From positions 1 to 12,686 of the forward strand of contig DFGL01000051.1 in assembly GCA_002371215.1 (NCBI GenBank): DNA of 12,686 nucleotides. The letters are read 5' to 3'. This document shows, piece by piece, positions 5,810 through 12,504 of the stretch. Below the pieces are notes generated by a model, which made no database searches, was not told the DNA's origin, and worked only from the letters and a program-made list of their open reading frames with translations. Within the stretch, counting starts at the first letter, position 1; each line of letters starts with the position of its first letter. This stretch comes from Ruminococcaceae bacterium UBA3751 (lineage in GTDB: Bacteria > Bacillota > Clostridia > Oscillospirales > Acutalibacteraceae). The position numbers and the translations under genes are program-made.

Positions 5810-5815
5810 TATAAT
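5787..5815 (+). promoter_or_regulatory. Promoter of the Nudix-GH27 operon, inside the hisF terminator
   Basis: TTGATA (5787-5792), a 17-nt spacer and a consensus TATAAT (5810-5815) are present. The -35 box is in the terminator loop, and the spacer consists of the descending stem plus the T tract. The predicted start is near 5822. Confidence 0.75.
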
Positions 5816-5831
5816 AGAACCATGTTATCTT

Positions 5832-5860
5832 GGGAAAGTATATCTAATGCGGACTTTCCC
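5832..5860 (+). other. 8-bp hairpin in the operon leader
   Basis: GGGAAAGT (5832-5839) pairs perfectly with ACTTTCCC (5853-5860) around a 13-nt loop, within the short leader between the promoter and the GGTGGTG ribosome site (5866-5872). It ends 5 nt before that site. It could protect the 5' end or modulate access to the ribosome site. No T tract follows, so it is not a terminator. Confidence 0.5.
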
Positions 5861-5877
5861 TTATCGGTGGTGAAAAA

Positions 5878-6594
5878 ATGCTTGGAAAATATGTTAGAGT
5901 CAAGGTGGTTAAGCCTATAGGCTCTGATGATGAAGCAGACTACACCTATCCGCTTAATTTCGGTACTGTTTACGGAACTGAAAATCAGAAGGCTTTTATT
6001 ATGGGAATTCATCATCCCGTCCGTAATTTTGACGGAAGGGTAATAGCGATTCTTTCAAACAAAAAGTTAAAAAGCTATATATGGATAGTTGCGCCTAAAA
6101 GCACTCGCTTCATTATCAACGATATAAAGGAATATATTAATATTGAAAAGGACTTTGCGGGCTACACGCTTGACTGTCTTTATGAAAGCAGCTGCGGCGC
6201 TGTTGTTTACAGGGATATCCGCGGCGAGGTAAGGTATCTTCTTATAAAAAACAAACGCTCTGCTCACTGGGGCTTCCCGAAGGGGCATATTGAAGAGGGC
6301 GAAACGAAGAAGGAAACCGCGTACCGCGAGGTATTGGAGGAAACGGGAATTCATATCAGTATTATTGACGGCTTTGAATGTGTTTCAAGGTATAAGATAA
6401 GGGACAGGATTGAAAAAACCGTATCCATCTTCGTCGGTACAACAAAGGATACCTCAACCGTTATTCAGGCGTCGGAAATAGAGGATTATATCTGGCTTAC
6501 CTTTGAAAAGGCTATGAATCTTCTCAAGTTTGAAAACGATAAAAATATCCTTAAATCCGCCCACGAATTTTTAAACGATAATAACTATATTTAG
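5878..6594 (+). CDS. Nudix hydrolase with N-terminal pyrophosphatase-like domain
   Basis: This is a 238-residue two-domain cytoplasmic protein. Residues about 4-75 resemble a short inorganic-pyrophosphatase-like module (YPLNFGTVYG, then AFIMGIHHPVRNFDGRVIAIL, then YIWIVAP), but the Asp cluster that binds metal in true family I pyrophosphatases is not visible. Residues about 103-235 are a Nudix domain with a perfect box, G136 to I158 (G-x5-E142-x7-R150-E151-V-L-E154-E155-T-G-I). The preceding HWGFPKGH is typical of dinucleoside-tetraphosphate-type Nudix enzymes. The likely chemistry is hydrolysis of a nucleoside diphosphate linked to another group; the substrate is unknown. GGTGGTG (5866-5872) lies 5 nt before the start. 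It is the first gene of a four-gene operon with spacings of 10, 4 and -4 nt. Confidence 0.85.
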   Translation: MLGKYVRVKVVKPIGSDDEADYTYPLNFGTVYGTENQKAFIMGIHHPVRNFDGRVIAILSNKKLKSYIWIVAPKSTRFIINDIKEYINIEKDFAGYTLDCLYESSCGAVVYRDIRGEVRYLLIKNKRSAHWGFPKGHIEEGETKKETAYREVLEETGIHISIIDGFECVSRYKIRDRIEKTVSIFVGTTKDTSTVIQASEIEDYIWLTFEKAMNLLKFENDKNILKSAHEFLNDNNYI

Positions 6595-6604
6595 GAGTTA
6601 GTAT

Positions 6605-7111
6605 ATGCAGGAAATATGTCATGCAATACAGGAGTTTTTAACCGCTCACGGTATACCCGACTGGCTTGTTGTTTTCATTATATCCTTAATGCCCGTTCTT
6701 GAATGCAGGCTCGGAATGTTTACGGCGATAGTTCTTCTCGGAATGAATCCGTTTGTAGGCTTCATTATAAGCTTTCTCGGCAATATTCTTCCTATACCGT
6801 TTATTCTTATTCTGATTAATAAGATTTTTGAGCTTCTTAAAAAAATACCGTATGTTAACAAGCCGATTTACTGGCTTGAGGAGCATACGCTTAAAAAGAA
6901 GGATAAGATTGATAAGTACGGCATCTGGGGGCTTTTGCTGTTCGTTGCAATCCCTCTCCCCGGTACGGGCGGCTGGACGGGCGCTCTCCTTGCCTCGCTT
7001 CTCAATCTTGATAAGAAAAAAAGCTTCGGCGTTATTGCAATCGGCGTTTTTATTGCAGGGTTAATTATTACTGTTTTGAGCCTGATTGTAGGCAACGCAG
7101 TATTCGGTTGA
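6605..7111 (+). CDS. Small multidrug export family membrane protein (COG2426)
   Basis: This is a 168-residue integral membrane protein of the Sm_multidrug_ex (PF06695) family, named after QacE-like exporters but without solid functional proof for most members. Hydrophobic segments lie at about residues 19-47, 50-72, 105-130 and 138-165. They are separated by a cytoplasmic-looking basic loop (KKIPYVNKP to LKKKDKIDKYG). The family signature PLPGTGGWTGALLASLLNL is at about residues 117-135, and the early LECRLGM motif is present. AGGAG (6593-6597) overlaps the stop of the Nudix gene, 7 nt before the start. Its place between a Nudix enzyme and a nucleotidyltransferase suggests a membrane-linked or export step, but no substrate can be inferred. 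Confidence 0.85.
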   Translation: MQEICHAIQEFLTAHGIPDWLVVFIISLMPVLECRLGMFTAIVLLGMNPFVGFIISFLGNILPIPFILILINKIFELLKKIPYVNKPIYWLEEHTLKKKDKIDKYGIWGLLLFVAIPLPGTGGWTGALLASLLNLDKKKSFGVIAIGVFIAGLIITVLSLIVGNAVFG

Positions 7112-7115
7112 TAAA

Positions 7116-8291
7116 ATGATTAGGGAATTAGATTATCTCGTTACTCTGTGCCGTGCCCATATTTTCGGTGAAAGTATAACGCTTGACGAAACGCTGAATT
7201 TTGAAAAGCTTTATATGGTGGCAAGCCGTCATAATCTCAGCCCGCTTGCATATGCGGTGATTAATACGTCTGAGAATAAGAACATAGTGCCAAAAAACGT
7301 TTTTTCGGCTTTTGAAAACGATTTTTTTGAATCTGTAGTTCGCTACGGTATTCAGAAAACTGTTATGGACGAGCTCAGCGACCTCCTGTCCGAAAATAAA
7401 ATACCGCATATATTCTTTAAAGGCGCTGTAATTAAAGAGCTCTATCCCGTACCTGAAGCCCGCGTTATGGGCGACGTAGACGTTCTTATTAACGCTAAGG
7501 ACAGGGACGCCGTAAAGGCGTTGCTTATAGAATCAGGTTTTGAGTGCGAAAAGGAAAACGGTCCCGTATATAATTACAGAAAAGACAACGTCCTGATTGA
7601 AATGCATACTAAAATAATCAGCGGCAGGGTAGGCTCAAGCAATGCTGAGAAGTATTTTGAAAACGCCGTTTCCTTTGCGGAATTCAACGGTTTTACGGGA
7701 GCGCTGGAAAGCAATTACCACTTTGCGTATCTTATAGCTCATATTGCCCACCATTTCTGGTTTTACGGTGCCGGAATCAAGCTTATCGTTGATTTGGCGG
7801 TAATTCTCAGGAATTGCAGTATTGATATATCAGAGGTGCTCTCAATTCTCTCTGAAGTCGGGCTTGAGGATTTTGCAAAGGTTATTCTCACCCTTTGCAG
7901 TAAATGGTTTATGACCGATACCGATTTCGGCTCAGATACCTCAAAAACAGAGGAATTTCTTCTAAGCTACGGCGCTTTCGGTAACGTTAACCGAAACAAT
8001 GCCGCGGTTATTGAGCGTAAAGAACTTGAGGAGGGCAAAGCCCCTAACAGCCTTAAAACTAAACTCAGGCTTTTGTTCCCGCCATATGAAAAGCTCAAAA
8101 ATATTGATTATATAAGTTTTATTGAGGGCAAGCCTTATTTAACCCCTGCAGCGTGGGTATACAGGTTTTATTATAATTTTAAATACAAGAGGAGCTTTGT
8201 AAAAAACTCCGTAAAAGCAATCGGCAGTGATGAAACAAAGGGCGACGCCGAAAAGGAATTCGCCTATTTTAAGGAGATTGGATTATTATGA
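7116..8291 (+). CDS. Nucleotidyltransferase of the NTP_transf_5 family
   Basis: This is a 391-residue member of the uncharacterised NTP_transf_5 family (PF14907), a branch of the pol-beta-like nucleotidyltransferase fold. The signature runs FFKGAVIKELYPVPEARVMGD (residues about 100-120) into GDVDVL (119-124), giving the metal-binding pair D120 and D122. IEMHTKI (161-167) is the usual following strand. The C-terminal half is alpha-helical, with HIAHHFWFYGAG in the middle. No signal peptide or membrane span is seen. Family members are common beside surface-polysaccharide and peptide-modification genes, but a substrate is not established. The ribosome site is poor (GGTTGAT), and the gene starts 4 nt after the membrane protein stop. 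Its stop overlaps the start of the GH27 gene as ATGA, so the pair is translationally coupled. Confidence 0.85.
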   Translation: MIRELDYLVTLCRAHIFGESITLDETLNFEKLYMVASRHNLSPLAYAVINTSENKNIVPKNVFSAFENDFFESVVRYGIQKTVMDELSDLLSENKIPHIFFKGAVIKELYPVPEARVMGDVDVLINAKDRDAVKALLIESGFECEKENGPVYNYRKDNVLIEMHTKIISGRVGSSNAEKYFENAVSFAEFNGFTGALESNYHFAYLIAHIAHHFWFYGAGIKLIVDLAVILRNCSIDISEVLSILSEVGLEDFAKVILTLCSKWFMTDTDFGSDTSKTEEFLLSYGAFGNVNRNNAAVIERKELEEGKAPNSLKTKLRLLFPPYEKLKNIDYISFIEGKPYLTPAAWVYRFYYNFKYKRSFVKNSVKAIGSDETKGDAEKEFAYFKEIGLL

Positions 8292-10006
8292 CAGGTGCTT
8301 TAGTAGTTATTATTTCAATTCTTGTAATTCTTATCCTTGCTTTTGCAACATGGTTCTTGGCTATGAAGGCAGACGGAAAATGTCCGCTTTGTATGATTAA
8401 GGCAATAGGAAGGAAAAAGCTGACAATTGATTTAAGCGATGTTCCCGATTATGAAAACGGCAACAAGCTTCCCATTATGGGTTGGTCAAGCTGGAATACC
8501 CTGCGCCATCATATAAGCGAGGAGAGTATTTATGACAGCGCCAAGGTGCTTGTTGATACAGGACTTGCCGACGCAGGTTATCAGTATGTTAATTTGGATG
8601 ACTGCTGGCAGAGCTCAATGCGCGATGAGGACGGCAAGCTTCAAGGCGACCTTGAAACCTTCCCCTCGGGTATTGAAGAACTCTGCAGAAGAATAAACGC
8701 TCTCGGGCTGAAAATGGGGCTTTATTCCTCAAACGGAAGTCATACCTGCGAGGATTTGCCCGCCTCTCTCGGTAACGAGGAGCTCGATGCAAAAACTATC
8801 GCTTCGTGGGGCGTTGAATATCTTAAATACGATTTTTGCCACCATAAAAAGCTCAGCGGTTCAACTCCTATTATTGAGTATATAGACCTCAGCCGTAAAG
8901 GTCACCACGCTGAATACACCCTTCGTCCCGAAAAGGCAAAGTTTACGGGCAGAGCAAGGGTAGTAAAGGCTAAGGATTTACCGACGGGTAAGGGTATAGG
9001 CTATCTTAACCATGGCGCAGGCACAGCAACCTTTGAACTTGAGGTTGAAAGCGGCGGCATTTATGTAATGACTATCCACAGCAATAAAAACTGGATTAAC
9101 TTCAAGCGCTATATGCAGGTTATTGTTAACGGAAAGCTCTATGAGGCACATTTCCCCTCAGGTCACTCTTTCTCGCCCGATGCACGTCTTCAGATTGAGG
9201 TAAGGCTCAGAAGCGGCGAAAATACAATTAAACTCTGCAACCCCGTTGTTACGTCCGCCGACAGCGAATATATTCAGTATAAGAGAATGGGCGACGCGCT
9301 CAAAAACGCGTCAAAGGAATGGGCTGCATATACCCATACAGAGGAAAAGCCCATTACCTATTCAATCTGTGAATGGGGCTGGGGCAACCCGTGGAACTGG
9401 GGTGCCAAGGCAGGCAATATGTGGCGTACAACTATGGATATCAACGCGGGTTGGCACAGCATAGTTTCGCTTTACAGAAAAACGCTTAAACTCTATAAAT
9501 TCTCATCTCCCGGTCACGTTAACGACCCCGATATGCTCGAGGTGGGTAACGGAAAGCTTACTCCTGAGGAAAATAAATCCCATTTTACTCTGTGGTGTAT
9601 GCTTGCGGCTCCGCTCGTTCTCGGTAACGATATCAGAAAGCTTGAGGACGGCTCAAAGAAAAGCTCAATTATTTTAAGTATATTAACAAATAACAGCCTT
9701 ATTCTTATTGACCAGGACCCGCTTGTTAAACCGGCAAAGCTTATTAAGCGCAGCGGCGGCGTTGATATCATTGCGCGCCCGCTTTATAACGGAGATATTG
9801 CGGTCTGCTTCTTTAACAATACAGGCAATAAAAAGCCCGTCGATATTAATATTGACGAGCTCTGCGAGGATGAGTATCTGGGTTTCAGGCGCTCAAACAG
9901 AGGCTATGAAATCCACGACTTATGGTCTGATAACAGAGTTAACAATACTAAAATTTCAACAGGCGTTCCAAAGCACGGAGTAAAGGTATTCCGTATTTCT
10001 AATTAA
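8288..10006 (+). CDS. Membrane-anchored GH27 alpha-galactosidase-like enzyme with inserted beta-sandwich
   Basis: This is a 572-residue protein with an N-terminal hydrophobic anchor (about residues 4-25) and a juxtamembrane CPLC (32-35). A GH27 catalytic barrel begins at LPIMGWSSWN (61-70). The sugar-binding LDDCW is intact (D104, D105). The nucleophile is D182 in YLKYDFC, the acid/base D384 in WRTTMDI. C361-E362-W363 matches the alpha-galactosidase loop rather than the Ser-type loop of alpha-N-acetylgalactosaminidases. Between the nucleophile and the CEW strand, residues about 208-325 form an extra domain resembling a CBM35/CBM6-type beta-sandwich (VESGGIYVMTIHSN, YMQVIVNGK, LRSGENTIKL). A C-terminal beta domain follows from about 480. 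The anchor has no Arg/Lys before it and basic residues after it, so orientation is ambiguous. An outward-facing enzyme would act on glycans near the surface. It is the last gene of its operon. Confidence 0.9.
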   Translation: MTGALVVIISILVILILAFATWFLAMKADGKCPLCMIKAIGRKKLTIDLSDVPDYENGNKLPIMGWSSWNTLRHHISEESIYDSAKVLVDTGLADAGYQYVNLDDCWQSSMRDEDGKLQGDLETFPSGIEELCRRINALGLKMGLYSSNGSHTCEDLPASLGNEELDAKTIASWGVEYLKYDFCHHKKLSGSTPIIEYIDLSRKGHHAEYTLRPEKAKFTGRARVVKAKDLPTGKGIGYLNHGAGTATFELEVESGGIYVMTIHSNKNWINFKRYMQVIVNGKLYEAHFPSGHSFSPDARLQIEVRLRSGENTIKLCNPVVTSADSEYIQYKRMGDALKNASKEWAAYTHTEEKPITYSICEWGWGNPWNWGAKAGNMWRTTMDINAGWHSIVSLYRKTLKLYKFSSPGHVNDPDMLEVGNGKLTPEENKSHFTLWCMLAAPLVLGNDIRKLEDGSKKSSIILSILTNNSLILIDQDPLVKPAKLIKRSGGVDIIARPLYNGDIAVCFFNNTGNKKPVDINIDELCEDEYLGFRRSNRGYEIHDLWSDNRVNNTKISTGVPKHGVKVFRISN

Positions 10007-10017
10007 ATCAAAATAAA

Positions 10018-10046
10018 TAAAAACCACGGCTGAGCCGTGGTTTTTT
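10018..10046. terminator. Shared two-way terminator between convergent genes
   Basis: AAACCACGGC (10021-10030) pairs perfectly with GCCGTGGTTT (10034-10043) around TGA. T tracts lie on both strands: TTTTTT on plus, and TTTTTATTTATTTT on minus. It serves the GH27 operon and the convergent flavodiiron gene, whose stop is only 2 nt away. Confidence 0.92.
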
Positions 10047-10047
10047 C

Positions 10048-11211
10048 TTATACGTTTTCAATTATTAAATCGGCAAGCTCTTCAAGCTCTTTTATGTTTT
10101 CTTCGGTGAGTCTTGTTTTTATAGAAACAGTCTTATCAAGAATCGTTATATTCTGCATTGCCTCAAATTCCGCCTTCATTGTGCGGATTGCGCTCGGTGC
10201 CCATGAGGTGTTTTCAACAAGGGCAACCTTTCTGTTCTGGAAAGCCTTGTGCTTTAAGTGATGAATGTAATCGCTCATCGGTGCGAAAACGCCGCCGTCG
10301 TAGCTTGAAGCCATACAGAGCAGTACGCTGTGGCGGAAGCCGTCCTCAACGCTCTCCGCCATATCCTCACGGCAGAGGTCTGCCATTGCAACTCTCGGGC
10401 AGCCCTTCTTTTCAAGAATTTCCTTCATCTTCTCAGCTGCCTCAAGCGTATTTCCGTGGATTGAAGCGCAGGCAATGAATACGCCTCTGTCCTCAGGCTC
10501 ATAAGCTGACCACGTGTTGTAAAGCTTCATAACCTCAGGGATTGTATCTGTAAGAATCGGACCGTGAAGCGGGCAGATAACCCTGATATCGAGCGCTTCA
10601 GCCTTTTTGAGAAGTGCCTGAACCTGTTTTCCGTATTTGCCCACAATGTTGAAATAATAGCGTCTTGCTTCGCAGGACCAGCCCTCGTCAGCGTCAACCG
10701 TTCCGAATTTACCGAATGCGTCTGCTGAAAAGAGAACGCCGTCCTTGCTGTCGTAGCTTACCATAACCTCGGGCCAGTGTACCATAGGCGCCGTAAAGAA
10801 GGTGAGGGTGTGTTCACCGAGGGAGAGCTCATCCTTCTCCTTAACCGCTGTAACTCTTGCAGCGTCAACGTCAGCAAACTGAGGAAGCATTCTGAGCGCG
10901 TTCGCCGTCATAATAAGCTTTGCGTTCGGATATTTCTTTGCAAACTGCTCAATGCCGTAGCTGTGGTCGGGCTCAAGATGATGAACAATAAGGTAATCGG
11001 GAGTCCTGCCGCCGAGCGCCTCTTCGAGATTTTTCTCCCAGCGTTCGTATGCGATTTTGTCAACGCTGTCGCAAACCGCAATTTTTTCGTCAATAATAAC
11101 GTATGAGTTATAAGCCATACCCTTTTCAAGCATATACTGCGACTCAAAAAGGTCAATATCATAATCGTTTACGCCGATATATTTAATGCTGTCTGAAATT
11201 TTAATGTCCAT
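10048..11211 (-). CDS. fprA: FprA-family flavodiiron protein (A-type flavoprotein)
   Basis: This is a 387-residue flavodiiron protein that reduces O2 to water (and in some homologues NO to N2O) with electrons usually from rubredoxin or NADH:rubredoxin reductase. The N-terminal metallo-beta-lactamase-like domain carries all diiron ligands: H78, E80, D82 and H83 in HLEPDH, H145, D164 and H216. The C-terminal flavodoxin domain starts near residue 243, with the FMN phosphate loop CASIHGNTLEAA and the later ASSYDGG and NTSWAPS loops. No rubredoxin or flavin reductase domain is fused, so it is a class A protein. AAGGAGA lies at 11224-11218 before the ATG, and a good promoter lies at 11269-11241. 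It faces away from the nahK-rubrerythrin side and is monocistronic between its promoter and the shared terminator. Confidence 0.95.
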   Translation of the reverse strand: MDIKISDSIKYIGVNDYDIDLFESQYMLEKGMAYNSYVIIDEKIAVCDSVDKIAYERWEKNLEEALGGRTPDYLIVHHLEPDHSYGIEQFAKKYPNAKLIMTANALRMLPQFADVDAARVTAVKEKDELSLGEHTLTFFTAPMVHWPEVMVSYDSKDGVLFSADAFGKFGTVDADEGWSCEARRYYFNIVGKYGKQVQALLKKAEALDIRVICPLHGPILTDTIPEVMKLYNTWSAYEPEDRGVFIACASIHGNTLEAAEKMKEILEKKGCPRVAMADLCREDMAESVEDGFRHSVLLCMASSYDGGVFAPMSDYIHHLKHKAFQNRKVALVENTSWAPSAIRTMKAEFEAMQNITILDKTVSIKTRLTEENIKELEELADLIIENV

Positions 11212-11240
11212 TGTTTTTCTCCTTAAACTGAATTAGTACT

Positions 11241-11269
11241 ATATTACAATATTTCTCTTAGTATTTCAA
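11241..11269 (-). promoter_or_regulatory. Promoter of fprA
   Basis: On the minus strand, TTGAAA (11269-11264), a 17-nt spacer and TAATAT (11246-11241) are present. The predicted start is near 11234, giving a leader of about 23 nt that contains the AAGGAGA ribosome site. No obvious operator palindrome overlaps it. Confidence 0.65.
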
Positions 11270-11275
11270 TAATAT

Positions 11276-11304
11276 TTGCTAAATTTTTAATTATATGGTA
11301 ATAT
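11276..11304 (+). promoter_or_regulatory. Possible promoter of nahK
   Basis: TTGCTA (11276-11281), a 17-nt spacer and TAATAT (11299-11304) are present. The predicted start near 11311 falls in the GGTGAT ribosome site (11311-11316), so the transcript would have almost no leader. The whole region is AT-rich, and another promoter position is possible. Confidence 0.35.
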
Positions 11305-11319
11305 AAAAAAGGTGATAAG

Positions 11320-12444
11320 ATGGATATTAAGGATGTTGTAAAACAGTTTGGCTTTGAGGGTGAGCTTAAAAGCGTTAACGAGTTCGGCTCGGGGCATATC
11401 AATAAAACCTATATTGCGCTTTATGACTGTAACGGTAATGAAAAGCGTTACGTCGTTCAGGAGATAAATACCGCTGTATTCAAAGACCCTGAAGGGCTTA
11501 TGGAAAACGTTTTCGCGGTAACCGAATACCTTAAAGAGATTATCGCTGAAAACGGCGGAAATCCCGAGCGTGAAACGCTTAGCTTTATCCGTACGCGCGA
11601 CGGAAAAATGTACTATGAAACCGAGGAGGGAAGGTGTTTTCGCGCCTATGTTTTTGTTGAAAACAGCGTGAGTTATGACAGTGCTGACACTCCCGAACTT
11701 TTCGGAAAAAGCGGAGCGGCGTTCGGCAAATTTCAAAATATGCTCGCTGAATTTCCCGCCGAAACGCTTAATGAAACTATTCCGAATTTTCATAATACCG
11801 CGTGGCGTTTTGAAAACGAATTTCTTCAGTCTATTTTTGCGGCAAGCAACGAGCTTCTCAGCGAGTGCGAGGATGATATTGAATTTGTTACCGCAAGGCG
11901 GGACGATATGTCCGTTCTCTCTGATTTACTTGAGGACGGAAAGCTCCCGCTGAGAGTAACTCATAACGATACAAAGCTTAACAACGTTATGTTTGATGAG
12001 GATACAAACGAGTGCGTATGTGTTATAGACCTTGATACCGTTATGCCGGGACTTGCGCTTTACGATTTCGGGGACAGCATACGCTTTGGCGCAAGCACAG
12101 CCGCCGAGGATGAACAGAATCTTGATAACGTCAGTCTTGACCTTGATTATTTCAAGGCATATGTCCGCGGTTATCTCAGCGAGGCGGGTGAAACGCTTAC
12201 TCAGGAGGAAAAACACTACCTCGCTTTTTCGGCTAAGCTTATGACTCTTGAGTGCGGTATGAGATTTCTGACCGATTATCTTAACGGCAATATCTATTTC
12301 AAAACAAAATATGATAAGCATAACCTTATCCGTGCGAGAAACCAATTTAAGCTCGTTGAGGATATTGAAGGTAAGCTTGATGAGATGAACAGAATTGTCC
12401 GCTCTATTGATTTGGAGTTTAAGGCTAAGCACCTGTTTCAGTAA
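11320..12444 (+). CDS. nahK: N-acetylhexosamine 1-kinase (NahK-like, APH fold)
   Basis: This is a 374-residue kinase of the aminoglycoside phosphotransferase-like fold. By strong block similarity to bifidobacterial NahK as I recall that sequence, it is predicted to phosphorylate GlcNAc/GalNAc at the anomeric carbon with ATP. This is the entry step for hexosamines freed from lacto-N-biose or galacto-N-biose. Matching blocks are FGSGHINKTYI (22-32), KFQNMLAEFPAETLNETI and FHNTAWRFE in the middle, PLRVTHNDTKLNN (about 210-222) with the catalytic base D217, IDLDTVMPG with D237/D239, and DFGDSIRFGAS. The C-terminal ECGMRFLTDYLNGNIYF is also characteristic. No signal peptide is present. GGTGAT lies 4 nt before the start. 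No partner genes of the lacto-N-biose pathway (phosphorylase, galT, galE) are in the window, so general aminoglycoside resistance is much less likely but substrate breadth is untested. Confidence 0.88.
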   Translation: MDIKDVVKQFGFEGELKSVNEFGSGHINKTYIALYDCNGNEKRYVVQEINTAVFKDPEGLMENVFAVTEYLKEIIAENGGNPERETLSFIRTRDGKMYYETEEGRCFRAYVFVENSVSYDSADTPELFGKSGAAFGKFQNMLAEFPAETLNETIPNFHNTAWRFENEFLQSIFAASNELLSECEDDIEFVTARRDDMSVLSDLLEDGKLPLRVTHNDTKLNNVMFDEDTNECVCVIDLDTVMPGLALYDFGDSIRFGASTAAEDEQNLDNVSLDLDYFKAYVRGYLSEAGETLTQEEKHYLAFSAKLMTLECGMRFLTDYLNGNIYFKTKYDKHNLIRARNQFKLVEDIEGKLDEMNRIVRSIDLEFKAKHLFQ

Positions 12445-12504
12445 AAGTATATAACGGCGTTTTTTGCCTAAAATATATATAAACTATGAAAGGACGATGA
12501 AACT

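Noticed and set aside
5822..5920. Short frame of about 32 codons starting in the Nudix leader
   Set aside because: The start would be at or next to the predicted transcription start, there is no ribosome site, and it runs into the Nudix gene out of frame.
11287..12432. Minus-strand frames of 168 codons opposite nahK
   Set aside because: They are shadows of a gene with strong family motifs, and their own translations resemble nothing.
12445..12504. Promoter or terminator between nahK and rubrerythrin
   Set aside because: GGC-T6-GCC-like sequence and AT-rich -10-like boxes are present, but no stable stem and no matching -35 box were found.
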